The notes: generated by a model from the letters alone, not told the origin. DNA of 64,000 nucleotides from Aliiglaciecola sp. 3_MG-2023 (GCF_030548205.1 NZ_JAUORV010000001.1:62001-126000); one strand, 5' to 3'; shown: positions 18,713 to 28,446, numbered from the stretch's first letter. Numbers and translations are program-made.

Positions 18713-19546
18713 TTAAGACTCGCTTTCTATATCGCTAAGTCCTTGTTCTAGCAAAAACTTGTTTAACACGTCTTTCACTCGTCGTTCAACCGAAGTATCA
18801 ACTGCGTTGGTTTGCGTGCTGATATCGCAGCCTCCTCTGGACATACTCGGATTTTCCACAAACACCCAGGCATTTTTTTCTATTTGCTCTGCAGAAAAAC
18901 GTTCTTTGACCAGCTCTATATCCTCGGGATGCATGTGGATGGTATATTGAGATTCATGGATAGGCAGTGCTTTTAAGCCCTCGTTTAGAGCATTAAATAG
19001 GATTTCGGGATTGGTTTGTATTTCTGCTCTTATCACTGACTTGGCTAAAGAAACGGCCAGTTTGATTAATTCAGATTGTAATTCGTCTTCAACTTGGGAT
19101 ACGGGTTGATGTAATTGCTCCATTAAAGACTGCCATACCTCAATGTGCGACTCAACTTGCTCTTTGCCCTCAGCCAAGCCCTGTTCTAATCCTTCGCTCA
19201 GCCCTTGCTCTTTGCCTTCTTGTAAACCAAGTTCTTTACCCTCTGCATAACCGGCTTCATGACCTTGCTTTTTACCTTGTTCAAAACCTTCTTTGTATGC
19301 GGACTCTCGTATTTGCTCTATTTCTTCAGCAGTGGGCGGTAAAACCGTTTCTTCTACCTCTGGCGGTTCATACTTCCACGTACGCTTACGATCAAATACG
19401 TTGGTTTTGTTGGCATTAGCATCAAATGTTTCTTCTAAGATCGGCAACTCCCAAGCGGCAATATCTTCGTCACTTAAGGTGTTTTCATCTGTCTCTTTAT
19501 CAGTCACATTTTTTTCCGTCACATCAATACCATTAACTAAAAGCAA
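18713..19546 (-). CDS. fliH: Flagellar export regulator FliH
   Basis: The 277-residue protein has a variable acidic N-terminus and a run of GxxxG-type repeats at about 95-135 (EQGKKQGHEAGYAEG, KELGLQEGKEQGLSEG), which is the FliH hallmark. A C-terminal V-ATPase-E-like domain follows (LIKLAVSLAKSVIRAEI, MHPEDIELVKERF). FliH binds FliI and anchors it to FliN. Gaps are 17 nt to fliG upstream and 3 nt to fliI downstream. Confidence 0.96.
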   Translation of the reverse strand: MLLVNGIDVTEKNVTDKETDENTLSDEDIAAWELPILEETFDANANKTNVFDRKRTWKYEPPEVEETVLPPTAEEIEQIRESAYKEGFEQGKKQGHEAGYAEGKELGLQEGKEQGLSEGLEQGLAEGKEQVESHIEVWQSLMEQLHQPVSQVEDELQSELIKLAVSLAKSVIRAEIQTNPEILFNALNEGLKALPIHESQYTIHMHPEDIELVKERFSAEQIEKNAWVFVENPSMSRGGCDISTQTNAVDTSVERRVKDVLNKFLLEQGLSDIESES

Positions 19547-19563
19547 GCGTGTTAAAGGCTACT

Positions 19564-20601
19564 TTATAGGAACTCTTCGCCGCCACCGCCGCCAAGCATT
19601 ATTTCACCAGAATCAGCTAACCTTCTGGCCACCGATAAAATTTCTTTTTGGGCAGTTTCTACTTCACTTATACGCACAGGTCCGAGTGCTTCAAGGTCAT
19701 CAATCAACATTTCAGCGGCTCGTTTAGACATATTTTTGGTAATTTTGTTTTTCAGCTCATCATCAGCGCCTTTGATTGCCTTGAGCAATGAGTCTTGTTG
19801 AACTTCACGTAATATTGCTTGAATAGCGCGATCATCTACATCTGCAAGGTTGTCGAAGACGAACATCAAGTCTTGGATTTGCTGACTCATCTCCTCATCT
19901 TGTTCACGTATTGCATCCATCAACTGGCCTTCAATATTGGTATCGAGATAGTTCATGATATCTGCCGCTGATTTCAAGCCGCCCATTTTAGCGGCTTGTG
20001 TACCTGCCTGACCGGCAAATTGTTTCTCCATAATTTCATTTAATTCTTGCAAGGCTGCCGGTTGCACCTCTTCAAGGTTGGCTACCCGCATCATTAAGTC
20101 TAACCGCACTTTTTCTGGGAATTGAGCCAGAATTTCCGCAGATTGCTCTGCATCTAGATAAGACATAACAATGGTTTGAATTTGTGGATGTTCATTACGA
20201 ATGATGCTGGCAACCTGCTTAGAGTCCATCCACTTAAGGGAGTCGAGACCTTTAGCTCCGCTGCCCATTAGAATTTGATCAATTAAGTTGGCCGCTTTGT
20301 CTTCGCCCAAGGCTGCAGTCAATGCACGCTTCACAAAGTCTTGGCTTTGGAAACCAATGGTACTGTAATTTTGAATCTCTTCGATAAAATGTTTATGCAC
20401 AGCGGTAATTTTTGGCTGCGTCATATCATCAATTTGCGCCATTGCTTGCCCTAAACGTTGGACTTGTTTGGGCTCTAAATGCTTAAGAATTTGCGCAGCG
20501 TCTTCTTCTGATAAACTCAGAAGTAAAATGGCGGCTTTATCTACACCCTCTAATTTTCCAACGTCATAGCCGCTGGATTCAGGTAATTCTTCTTCAGGCA
20601 T
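19564..20601 (-). CDS. fliG: Flagellar motor switch protein FliG
   Basis: The 345-residue protein has all three FliG domains: N-terminal (DKAAILLLSLSEEDAAQILK), middle (NEHPQIQTIVMSYLDAEQSA) and C-terminal torque domain (FDNLADVDDRAIQAILREVQ, followed by charged residues contacting the stator). It forms the upper C-ring on FliF. It starts 8 nt after fliF. A short Gly-rich end (LGGGGGEEFL) is usual for this group. Confidence 0.98.
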   Translation of the reverse strand: MPEEELPESSGYDVGKLEGVDKAAILLLSLSEEDAAQILKHLEPKQVQRLGQAMAQIDDMTQPKITAVHKHFIEEIQNYSTIGFQSQDFVKRALTAALGEDKAANLIDQILMGSGAKGLDSLKWMDSKQVASIIRNEHPQIQTIVMSYLDAEQSAEILAQFPEKVRLDLMMRVANLEEVQPAALQELNEIMEKQFAGQAGTQAAKMGGLKSAADIMNYLDTNIEGQLMDAIREQDEEMSQQIQDLMFVFDNLADVDDRAIQAILREVQQDSLLKAIKGADDELKNKITKNMSKRAAEMLIDDLEALGPVRISEVETAQKEILSVARRLADSGEIMLGGGGGEEFL

Positions 20602-20609
20602 GTCTATTC

Positions 20610-22313
20610 CTACTCATCTTGCATCAACCAGCCTTTTACTACCTGAGCTGATAATTCAGGTTCATTAGCAACTAATGCGCGAACCGCTTTTAGTACATCT
20701 TCATCTTTATGTAAATCTGGTAACATCAAGGAACCGTCTGCAGCAAAACCAACTTGCCCCTCATCAAACTCCTGAGACAGCATACTAATAGTTTCATCAC
20801 CTAAGTCTAATGCGCTATCGACATCAAAATCATCGCTTTCAGTGGTATCTTGAGGATTAATAAGTCGACTCAACATAGGTTTAACCAGCGCAAATATTAA
20901 TACGATAATGATAAGGGCACCCGCCGCTACTTTTACCGTTTGCGCAAACCATTCTTCTTTATAGTAAGGCACCACTTCGGGTACAAAATCATTTTCCCGA
21001 CTAAAGGGAATACTTACCACCTCTAAAGAGTCACCACGAGTAACATCAAAGCCGATACCACCTTGCAACAAGCGACGAATATTGAGTAACTCTTGTTGCT
21101 CCCTAGGCGATGTTGACTGCGTACCATCTTCTGCAACCTTAGTGATATAATCCACTGCAACAGACACGCTCAACCGCTTAATGAAACCAGTCTGCTGTTT
21201 GGTATGACTAATTGTAGTATCTAACTCGTAGTTTCGCGTTTCTTCTTTTGAATTTCGACCCGGTAAGGTAGTTCGTGAATTGCTAGCCGTGGCATTTTCG
21301 GGGATTGAAGAGTCTAAAGGAGGTTGATTGGTTAGCGCGCCAGGAATGCCGGCGATTGCGCCACCTACACTGTTTTCTTCCACTAACATTTCACTGCGTA
21401 TTGCAGGCAAATCAGGGTTGTAGCGACGCTGAGTTTGTTCAACTGCGGTAAAATCCATGGTTACATCAGCTTGGGCAGTATAATTTCCCAATCCAAGAAC
21501 CGGAATTAATATCGAATCGATCTTTTCTAAATAGGCATTTTCCCGTTGCTTCTCTAATTCATACTCTTTTCTAGAGCGCGCAGAGGCGGCATCTTGAGAA
21601 CCAGAATTCAGTAACCGGCCATTGCTATCTGTTACTGTAACGCGACTAGGCTCCATTCCTTGCACTGCCGACCCCACAATATCAATAATAGCGTCAACTT
21701 CTTCATTGGATAAGCTAGAGCCCCGTCCAGAAGTCACCACGACTGTAGCACTGGCTTTTTTCTCTCTCCGTGCAAAAACATTTTCAACCGGTAACGCAAG
21801 GAGCACTTTGGCTCGTTTAACCCCGTTAATTTCCTCGATAGTGCGGGCGATTTGCTGTTCTCTAGCATGCTTTAAGCGCTCTTTTTCTACTCGCTGTGAC
21901 ACCCCAAAACCCATATCTTGCATGATGATTTCAGCACCGGTGTTTTCCGAAGAAGAAGCGAGCCCTTGGCGAGTCATATTTAATTTAATCGCTTTATAGT
22001 CACTTTCTAGAACTTTAACCACATTACCTTCAAGAATGTAATCTGGGTAATTTTGATCAAGGTAATCAAGGGTTTCAATGAGCTCTTGGGTTTCCATTTT
22101 ACCCAATGGACGGTAAGTAGGTTCTTGTGCCCAAATAACGATAAAAATAGCAATAGCGATACAGATCACCAGGGCAATCACTATGGTTACTTGACGCATT
22201 ATATCGACATTGCCTAATGCGTCCATAAAACCAGATTTATGCTCTAATTCTGTTGAATCTGAATAGTTGTCATTGTCACTAAGTGCAAGCTCAGTGCTAG
22301 TTGCCTCGGCCAC
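20610..22313 (-). CDS. fliF: Flagellar MS-ring protein FliF
   Basis: The 567-residue protein has an N-terminal membrane helix (about residues 37-57) and ring-building motif domains (VEKERLKHAREQQIARTIEE, VKRAKVLLALPVENVFARRE). A second helix is near 465-485 (VAAGALIIIVLIFALVKPML), and the C-terminal tail contacts FliG. It builds the inner-membrane MS ring. It is 19 nt downstream of fliE and shares the sigma-54 promoter upstream of that gene. Confidence 0.98.
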   Translation of the reverse strand: MAEATSTELALSDNDNYSDSTELEHKSGFMDALGNVDIMRQVTIVIALVICIAIAIFIVIWAQEPTYRPLGKMETQELIETLDYLDQNYPDYILEGNVVKVLESDYKAIKLNMTRQGLASSSENTGAEIIMQDMGFGVSQRVEKERLKHAREQQIARTIEEINGVKRAKVLLALPVENVFARREKKASATVVVTSGRGSSLSNEEVDAIIDIVGSAVQGMEPSRVTVTDSNGRLLNSGSQDAASARSRKEYELEKQRENAYLEKIDSILIPVLGLGNYTAQADVTMDFTAVEQTQRRYNPDLPAIRSEMLVEENSVGGAIAGIPGALTNQPPLDSSIPENATASNSRTTLPGRNSKEETRNYELDTTISHTKQQTGFIKRLSVSVAVDYITKVAEDGTQSTSPREQQELLNIRRLLQGGIGFDVTRGDSLEVVSIPFSRENDFVPEVVPYYKEEWFAQTVKVAAGALIIIVLIFALVKPMLSRLINPQDTTESDDFDVDSALDLGDETISMLSQEFDEGQVGFAADGSLMLPDLHKDEDVLKAVRALVANEPELSAQVVKGWLMQDE

Positions 22314-22332
22314 GAGTTATCCTCTTGCTATG

Positions 22333-22653
22333 TTAAACGGGCATGTTCATGATTTGTTTGTACGCTTCTAGTACTTTGTTCCGTACCTGTACAGTAGCTT
22401 CAAAAGCAATGCCGGATTTCTCTTTGGTCAACATCACGTCAGCTAAACTCATATTCGGATCACCCATCTCAAATGCGATTTGTTTGTCTTTCGCATCCAG
22501 TTGCATATCGTTCACAGTATTAATTGCCTGCCCTAACATTTCGGCAAAATTATGAGAAGAAGGGTTAGTGCCAGGAAGCTGTGCAACATCCATTTGTGCA
22601 CCTGACGCCATTGCCTGCATTTCTTGGTATAAAGATTGTGCTTTGATTTCCAT
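22333..22653 (-). CDS. fliE: Flagellar hook-basal body protein FliE
   Basis: The 106-residue protein is a FliE junction protein joining the MS ring to the rod. The C-terminal signature (ADVMLTKEKSGIAFEATVQV, then RNKVLEAYKQIMNMPV) is clear. It is the first gene of the fliE-F-G-H-I-J operon, preceded by GGAG and by a strong sigma-54 promoter about 90 nt upstream. Confidence 0.97.
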   Translation of the reverse strand: MEIKAQSLYQEMQAMASGAQMDVAQLPGTNPSSHNFAEMLGQAINTVNDMQLDAKDKQIAFEMGDPNMSLADVMLTKEKSGIAFEATVQVRNKVLEAYKQIMNMPV

Positions 22654-22741
22654 GTGTCGCTCCGGTGGTCAAATCAAAAGGCTTTGCGTATGTCAAAAAA
22701 AAATGGCAAAGCACGAATTTATTACAGCTATAGCTTAACTA

Positions 22742-22757
22742 AGCAATCTCAGTGCCA
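22742..22757 (-). promoter_or_regulatory. Sigma-54 promoter of the fliE operon
   Basis: The - strand reads TGGCACTGAGATTGCT, a near-perfect match to the TGGCACG-N4-TTGCW consensus with correct spacing. Transcription would start near 22730, giving a leader of about 77 nt before fliE. Confidence 0.92.
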
Positions 22758-22917
22758 AACTTTAAAACCTATAAATATCAGCAAGTTAGAGTATTTGTCA
22801 TTTTATTGACGGAGTTGTTTTATAGGATTTAACCGATAACCAACTTAATGGCTGGTTAACCATTTCCGGGAATAACGTAAAATGGAGAAAAACCGAGGGG
22901 TAATCTCGATGGAGGAT

Positions 22918-22948
22918 GTAAAAAAATAGCCGTTAATTAACGGCTATT
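22918..22948 (-). terminator. Rho-independent terminator after flrC
   Basis: The 24-bp perfect palindrome AATAGCCGTTAA-TTAACGGCTATT lies 17 nt past the flrC stop. On the - strand it is followed at once by a run of T. It separates flrBC transcription from the fliE promoter. Confidence 0.92.
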
Positions 22949-22964
22949 AGTGAAAGTGGTATTA

Positions 22965-24308
22965 CTAAGCGGGAAGTTCAATTCCCACTTCACGCATACG
23001 CGCTAATTTATAGCGTAAGGTTCTGGGACTGATCCCCAAGCGTTCCGCCACATCTTTACGACGACCATTGCAAGATTGCAGTGTGTCGAGAATAATTTGA
23101 TGTTCTTGATGACGTAATTCACTGCCTAATTTACTGTCATCCACTTCAGTTGGGTTTTCTTGTTCGGTGATAATTGTTTGGCCAGTCTCAATTTCAATCA
23201 TCAAATCATTGGCGTCAATGCTTTCTCCATCAGACAAAATAAGGGCGCGTTGGATCACGTTTTCCAACTCTCGAACATTACCAGGCCATACATGCTGCAT
23301 TAACTTACTTCTAGCCGAAGCCGTCAAGCTAGGCGCGGGTTGATTACCTTTATAGTGTCTTTCTATCATGTGTTCAGCCAGCGGCACTATGTCACCTGCT
23401 CGCTTATCCAACGGATGCCACATCAAAGGGAATACATTTAATCGATAGTACAAGTCTTCTCTGAATTTGCCATCGCTGACAACCTGTTTTAAATCGCGAT
23501 TACTAGTGGCAATCACGCGTACGTCTAAGGCAATGGTTTTACGCCCCCCTAACCTTTCGACTTCTTTTTCCTGCAAAACACGCAATAGTTTTGCCTGTAA
23601 TGCGAGATCCATTTCAGTGATTTCATCGAGTAAAATACTGCCACCCTGAGCCAATTCAAACTTACCAGGAGAAGCTTGTAGCGCTCCTGTAAACGCACCT
23701 TTTTCATAACCAAATAAGGTCGCCTCTAGCATATTCTCAGGTATAGCTGCACAGTTAATGGCAACAAAAGGCTGGTCTTTGCGGTTAGATTGGTCGTGAA
23801 TATATCGCGCCAAAACCTCTTTACCCGAACCACTTGGCCCCAAAACCATCACAGTCGCATCTGAAGCAGCAACCTTTTTGGCTAAATTGAGCAAGTTGAT
23901 ACTGGTAGGATCGGCAGCGATAGGATTGCGAGATTCCACTTGTTGAGCTGGTGCATATCGGCCAACTAAATTTAACAGCACTTCAGGACTAAAGGGTTTT
24001 GACAGATAATCAGTTGCGCCATCTCGCATTGCTTGAACCGCATCATCTATTGTTGCATAAGCTGTCATAAGTAATGTTGGTAAGCTAGGGAATTTATTTT
24101 TGATACTGCGCAATAGAGTTAGGCCACTCATTTCGCCCATTTGAATATCACTCACTACCAAGTCGACCTTGTGTGAACTTAGTTTGACCATCGCTTGCTC
24201 AGCCGAGTTGGCCTCGATAACCTCATAACCCCCTAGTAATAAGGTATCGACTAATGCCTCTCTTAACCCGGCATCATCTTCTACAATTAGTATGCTGGTT
24301 TGACTCAC
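22965..24308 (-). CDS. flrC: Sigma-54 flagellar response regulator FlrC/FleR
   Basis: The 447-residue NtrC-family activator has a receiver domain with phosphoacceptor Asp54 (VVSDIQM). Its AAA+ domain has Walker A GPSGSGKE and the sigma-54 contact loop GAFTGA ([11 protein letters not shown]). A Fis-type helix-turn-helix is at the end (RKDVAERLGISPRTLRYKLA). FlrC activates class-III genes such as fliE and fliK operons after phosphorylation by FlrB. It overlaps flrB by 4 nt (ATGA). Confidence 0.95.
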   Translation of the reverse strand: MSQTSILIVEDDAGLREALVDTLLLGGYEVIEANSAEQAMVKLSSHKVDLVVSDIQMGEMSGLTLLRSIKNKFPSLPTLLMTAYATIDDAVQAMRDGATDYLSKPFSPEVLLNLVGRYAPAQQVESRNPIAADPTSINLLNLAKKVAASDATVMVLGPSGSGKEVLARYIHDQSNRKDQPFVAINCAAIPENMLEATLFGYEKGAFTGALQASPGKFELAQGGSILLDEITEMDLALQAKLLRVLQEKEVERLGGRKTIALDVRVIATSNRDLKQVVSDGKFREDLYYRLNVFPLMWHPLDKRAGDIVPLAEHMIERHYKGNQPAPSLTASARSKLMQHVWPGNVRELENVIQRALILSDGESIDANDLMIEIETGQTIITEQENPTEVDDSKLGSELRHQEHQIILDTLQSCNGRRKDVAERLGISPRTLRYKLARMREVGIELPA

Positions 24309-25486
24309 GATTTCTCTCCCAAAGCCTGTTTAGTTGTTTGACTTGATTTAATGATTGGTAACATGAGACTAAAACATGCTCCTGAGCCCGGCATATTTGA
24401 CACTGTAACCGATCCACCGTGGGACTTAGCCACAGTAGCAACTACCGATAACCCTAAGCCTGTGCCATGACTTTTAGAGGTATAAAAAGGTTCAAAAATG
24501 CGATTTAAACACTGTGTATCCACACCCGGCCCATTATCTTGAATGTGCAAACTCACCTGTTGATCATCGTGTAAACAACTAATCGCTATTTGACAATCTT
24601 CAGGCTGTACTTGAATTGCATTATGAATAATATTTTGCAGCGCCCCTAAAAGTGCGGGTTTGTTGCCTAAGATCATTAGTTGAGGATCAATATCTTTGAC
24701 AATTAACTGGGCATTAGCTTGCTGAACCATATTCTCTGCGGAAACCGTCAGTTCTGATATGAGTTCGGCAATAGAGATATTTTGTACAACTTGTTCTTCG
24801 CCACTTTTGGCAAACAACAACATATCGTTTACCTGCCCTTCTAAATCTTTTAACCGCAACATTAACTTTTCACCAAAGCGCTCCCGTGCGCTGTCACTAA
24901 GTTGATTGCTAGCTAAATTTGAAGCGTATAAAACCGCTGCAGATAAAGGCGTACGAATTTGATGGACGATGGAAGCCACGGTTTTGCCTAAAGAAGACAG
25001 ACGTTGCATGTGGCTAATTCGCTGTTGCAGTTGTCTGGTTTCAGTTAGATCAGTGAGTACAATAAGCTGTCCGGGTTCGGCAGTTAAAGGGGTAATAGAT
25101 AATTTTACTTTTCGACCATCATGTAACGAAACTTCATGGCCATCATCGGCTTGGGGCTTAAACGAACGAGCTATAATTTTACGCCACGCTTGGCCTTCTA
25201 ATGGCTCACCCAACAAGTCTTTGGCCAAAGCATTCGCCTGTTTTACCTGTCCTTGTCCATTTATCACGACAACCCCGGCCGGCATTACCTGTAATAAATG
25301 TTCCAGTCTGGTAGCCTGGCTTTTTAACTGCTCAAATTCTTGCTTGGAAACTTCTGTAGTTGAAGTTGATGACGCCTGAGGTGCAACAAACTGCGATGCA
25401 CGCTCACGTGAGCGAGACGAGGAAGTACAGCTTATTTCCCGGTGTTCGTCTTCATACGATATGTTGAATGCACTGTCGAGCGCCAT
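24305..25486 (-). CDS. flrB: Flagellar sensor histidine kinase FlrB/FleS
   Basis: The 393-residue protein has a PAS-like domain at about 60-150, a HisKA domain with the phosphorylated His175 (ASIVHQIRTPLSAAV) and an HATPase domain (NIIHNAIQV, DNGPGVD, GTGLGLSVV). There is no membrane segment, so it is a cytoplasmic kinase, as FlrB and FleS are. Its ribosome site GAGGACATT is strong, and a weaker sigma-54-like site precedes it. Confidence 0.94.
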   Translation of the reverse strand: MALDSAFNISYEDEHREISCTSSSRSRERASQFVAPQASSTSTTEVSKQEFEQLKSQATRLEHLLQVMPAGVVVINGQGQVKQANALAKDLLGEPLEGQAWRKIIARSFKPQADDGHEVSLHDGRKVKLSITPLTAEPGQLIVLTDLTETRQLQQRISHMQRLSSLGKTVASIVHQIRTPLSAAVLYASNLASNQLSDSARERFGEKLMLRLKDLEGQVNDMLLFAKSGEEQVVQNISIAELISELTVSAENMVQQANAQLIVKDIDPQLMILGNKPALLGALQNIIHNAIQVQPEDCQIAISCLHDDQQVSLHIQDNGPGVDTQCLNRIFEPFYTSKSHGTGLGLSVVATVAKSHGGSVTVSNMPGSGACFSLMLPIIKSSQTTKQALGEKS

Positions 25487-25524
25487 AATGTCCTCACGTC
25501 AAAAATATTACTTACCGTGAGATT

Positions 25525-25540
25525 AGCATATCCCATGCCA
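25525..25540 (-). promoter_or_regulatory. Probable sigma-54 promoter of flrBC
   Basis: The - strand reads TGGCATGGGATATGCT, differing from TGGCACG-N4-TTGCW at two positions but keeping GG and GC at the exact spacing. It would give a leader of about 27 nt before flrB. In Vibrio and Pseudomonas relatives this operon is FlrA/FleQ- and RpoN-dependent. Confidence 0.65.
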
Positions 25541-25678
25541 ATTATTTTACCCTACATATCAATAAGTTATACCGTTGCAAACGGAGAGTTGAACGTCAAC
25601 AAAATGACGGGAGAGGATTTAAGGGGTTATAAAGATTAAACAAGATGCGTTACCAACATGGCAAAAAGTACAGCCGTT

Positions 25679-27160
25679 CTAATCGCGGACTATTCCATAT
25701 TTACGCATTTTTTCGACCAAGGTAGTTCGACGCATACCTAAGACTTCTGCCGCTCTTGCAACAACCCCGTCTTGTTGGTCTAGGGCTTGGTTTATCATAC
25801 TGATTTCCAATTCTGAGAGATACTCTTTCAGGTTCATACCGTCTGAAGGCAAGGCTGAACTGGCATTCAAGTCAGTTTTTTGAACTATTTCCTGATTTTC
25901 GTCGAGATCAGCAAATTCGTTTTCATCACCTTCGCTTATATCACTATCACCGGTATCGTTAAACAAGGCGATTATTGCCTCACGTTCCAATAACTCTTCA
26001 GGGTAATCTGGTTCGAAATTGTCGCCATCGGTATATTGGTATTTGGAGGGTAAATCCGTTACATCCACCACTTGGTTGGGATATAAAATCAGTAACCTTT
26101 CCACCAAATTAGAAAGTTCACGGACATTGCCCGGCCACAGATGTTCGACCAGAGAATTAATTGCACTTTCGGTAAAACGTAAAGACTTTTCATTTTCTTG
26201 TTCTAACCGTGAAACTAGTTCCTGCAACAACAGCGGAATGTCTTCTTTGCGTTCTCTCAATGCTGGACTTTCAATGGGAAAAACATTCAATCGGTAATAT
26301 AGGTCTTCTCGAAATGATCCTTCGGCGATCATGTTTTCAAGTTCTCTGTGTGTAGCGGCTACAATGCGCACATCACATTTAATGGGTTTGTTCCCTCCTA
26401 CTCGCTCATATTGCCGCTCTTGCAACACTCGCAGCAATTTAACTTGCATTTGCAGAGGCATATCACCAATTTCATCCAAAAATAAGGTGCCACCTTCGGC
26501 TAACTCAAAACGCCCTTTACGTGCGTTTATCGCCCCTGTAAATGCGCCTTTTTCATGACCAAATAGCTCACTTTCTAACAGTTCTGCAGGAATAGCGCCG
26601 CAATTAACTGGAATAAACGGACCATTGTTCCGATTCGACATAAAATGCAGATTTCGGGCGATGACTTCCTTACCCGTGCCAGACTCACCTAACACAAGCA
26701 CATTCGCGTCAGAGCTTGATACTTGCTCGATTAAATGTCGGACATTTTGAATTTCTTCGCTTTTTCCCACTAAACTGCGAAATAACTTGGTTTTACTGGT
26801 GTTGGTGCTTTTAGCGGGGCGTCTACGCAAGTACTCTTGACATCGATGAAGCATCTGAGTCAAAACGGGATAGGTTACTGGCTCTTCTAGTTGCCCAACA
26901 ATGTTAGCTCTAAATTCAGCATTCGCTTGGGCATTGCCAATCACAATAAAAGGTTGGGCTGGAAATTTGCTTACCACATCATCGGTCAGCTCAGGGGAGT
27001 CAAAATCGATGATTACAGCTTCAAAGCTGTCTTGTTTTTTCAACGAAGACATTGCTTCAGAAAAAGGTACCATCGCACAACGTTCGCCTAAAAAAGACAA
27101 GATTGTTTTGAGATTATTGGCGCGCGACATATGCCCGCTGATAATCAGAATTGTGCTCAT
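25679..27160 (-). CDS. flrA: Flagellar master regulator FlrA/FleQ
   Basis: The 493-residue sigma-54 activator has an N-terminal FleQ-type receiver-like domain ([10 protein letters not shown]...), an AAA+ domain with Walker A GESGTGKE at 158-165 and GAFTGA loop ([11 protein letters not shown]), and a C-terminal Fis helix-turn-helix ([20 protein letters not shown]). It tops the polar flagellar cascade, and family members bind c-di-GMP. I chose 27160 over the longer ATG at 27199 because GGGGAAAGG directly precedes it and the family starts there. An acidic insert near residues 395-425 is less conserved. Confidence 0.95.
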   Translation of the reverse strand: MSTILIISGHMSRANNLKTILSFLGERCAMVPFSEAMSSLKKQDSFEAVIIDFDSPELTDDVVSKFPAQPFIVIGNAQANAEFRANIVGQLEEPVTYPVLTQMLHRCQEYLRRRPAKSTNTSKTKLFRSLVGKSEEIQNVRHLIEQVSSSDANVLVLGESGTGKEVIARNLHFMSNRNNGPFIPVNCGAIPAELLESELFGHEKGAFTGAINARKGRFELAEGGTLFLDEIGDMPLQMQVKLLRVLQERQYERVGGNKPIKCDVRIVAATHRELENMIAEGSFREDLYYRLNVFPIESPALRERKEDIPLLLQELVSRLEQENEKSLRFTESAINSLVEHLWPGNVRELSNLVERLLILYPNQVVDVTDLPSKYQYTDGDNFEPDYPEELLEREAIIALFNDTGDSDISEGDENEFADLDENQEIVQKTDLNASSALPSDGMNLKEYLSELEISMINQALDQQDGVVARAAEVLGMRRTTLVEKMRKYGIVRD

Positions 27161-27510
27161 CCTTTCCCCATCTTTGTTATTTTTATTGTTTTTTTTCAAG
27201 GGTGTGTCAATTCCAAGTAAATATTTGCCAAGCTTCTCTGCTTATAAATAGACAATAACAAAATACCTATTTGCCGCAGTCCGTCTATTAAAAGATTAGC
27301 GTATATTTTTACTCGTGTCAGTAAGCTATAAAATGAAATTGAAACACACATACCAATTCTGTCTTGATTTTAAACATTCGTTGTCGGATAGCAACTATCA
27401 ATTTTTATGTTTATGAATAAAATCAATTAATTGAACAAAATAAAAGCAGCCGAAGCTGCTTTATCATTAAATTTAATTTTAAACGTTCAATTAATCGCTT
27501 ATATCGAGAA
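27161..27510. other. Intergenic region between flagellin and flrA
   Basis: This 350-nt AT-rich region holds the flagellin terminator at its left-distal part and must contain the flrA promoter. A weak sigma-70-like pair exists on the - strand (CTGACA, 17 nt, TAATCT, near 27300-27330), but I would not rely on it. No ORF or RNA gene was recognised. Confidence 0.5.
27436..27462 (-). terminator. Rho-independent terminator after the atypical flagellin
   Basis: On the - strand AAAGCAGC-TTCG-GCTGCTTT forms a perfect 8-bp stem closed by a TTCG tetraloop, followed by TATTTTG. It lies about 50 nt after the flagellin stop and fits the strong termination expected of a highly expressed gene. Confidence 0.9.
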
Positions 27511-28311
27511 TTAACTCAACAAAGACAATACTTGACCTTGCTGCTGATTCGCTTGAGATTGCACAGAAAGCGATGCTTGGCTTTGGATGCCAGCTGCAAT
27601 ATTGTCTGCTGTTGCTTGAGCGTAATCGGTATCTTGCAATCGACTTCTGGCGGCAGAAACATTAACATCGGTTTGACTTAGGTTTCTCGCTGCACTTGCA
27701 AATTGATTTTGCGTGGCTCCTAAATCCGCCCTAGCCCCACCTACAAATTCAAGGGCATTATCGGTAATCTCTAAGGCTTCTTCAGCCCCCTCAGACGTGG
27801 ACACATCAATATTTAGCACATCATCAAGTTGTGCCGCCACATCTTGCGTCGCTACACCGATGCGCTGACCTGAGTTCGCACCAACTTGAAAATCAATGTT
27901 ACCTTCTTCTGATAATAAAGATTTTCCACCAAAATTGGTCTGCTCAATGGTTTGGCTAATGTTACTTTGCAATTGAGAAATTTCGGATTGCAGCGCTTCT
28001 CGATCAGAATCGCTTAAGATCCCGTTCCCTGCTTGCACGGATAATTCACGAATTCGATTTACATCGGTATTAATACCTGACAAACCACCTTCGGCTACCT
28101 GAGATAGGGAAACGCCATCGTATGCATTAGAGATAGCTTGTCGATTACCTTCAACTTGGGTAGTTAACCGATCGATAATTTGTTGTGCAGCAGAATCATC
28201 GGCAGCACTATTCACTCGCTTACCTGAAGCCAACTTTTCAAACAAGGTTTCTTGTTTCTGTTGTAACTGCTGTAAAACGGATGAATTGTTACTGGCATCA
28301 AGATTGATCAT
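27511..28311 (-). CDS. Atypical flagellin
   Basis: The 266-residue protein keeps the flagellin D0/D1 plan. The N-terminal part has LASGKRVNSAADDSAAQQI, GVSLSQVAEGGLSGINT and IRELSVQAGNG. The C-terminal part has ARSRLQDTDYAQATA and ends QANQQQGQVLSLLS. The central variable region is minimal. It departs from the canonical start (MAxxINTN, SLxAQ): here it is MINLDASNNSSVLQQLQQ. I chose the ATG at 28311 because AGGAGGAGA precedes it; a longer frame to 28386 has no support. It has its own terminator. It may be a minor filament subunit, and as the gene nearest the glycosylation island it is a candidate target. Confidence 0.85.
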   Translation of the reverse strand: MINLDASNNSSVLQQLQQKQETLFEKLASGKRVNSAADDSAAQQIIDRLTTQVEGNRQAISNAYDGVSLSQVAEGGLSGINTDVNRIRELSVQAGNGILSDSDREALQSEISQLQSNISQTIEQTNFGGKSLLSEEGNIDFQVGANSGQRIGVATQDVAAQLDDVLNIDVSTSEGAEEALEITDNALEFVGGARADLGATQNQFASAARNLSQTDVNVSAARSRLQDTDYAQATADNIAAGIQSQASLSVQSQANQQQGQVLSLLS

Positions 28312-28336
28312 AGATTTTCTCCTCCTACACCTTGTG

Positions 28337-28363
28337 TTAAGGATAGCAAAATATTGCCGATAA
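28337..28363 (+). promoter_or_regulatory. Sigma-28-like (FliA) promoter reading toward maf
   Basis: The + strand reads TTAAGGAT, 11 nt, GCCGATAA. The -10 is a perfect FliA match and the spacing is the FliA spacing; the -35 is weaker than TAAAGTTT. It would give a leader of about 230 nt before maf and overlaps the flagellin leader on the other strand. Confidence 0.5.
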
Positions 28364-28446
28364 AGTAAGCAACCGACAATAAACACAGTCTAAACTAAGT
28401 ATTAAAATTCATAACTATGTATAAATATCTATCATGAAAATGCAAT

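Larger units (their letters stand above)
22654..22964. other. Intergenic region between flrC and fliE: promoter and terminator
   Basis: This 311-nt gap holds the sigma-54 promoter for fliE and the intrinsic terminator for flrC, listed separately. The roughly 165 nt between them contain no ORF or RNA gene that I can recognise. They are AT-rich and could hold FlrC enhancer sites, which I cannot define from sequence alone. Confidence 0.7.

Noticed and set aside
28312-28380. Sigma-54-like CGGCAATATTTTGCT upstream of the atypical flagellin on the - strand
   Set aside because: The GG-to-GC spacing is one base short of the strict sigma-54 requirement and the flanks match poorly.
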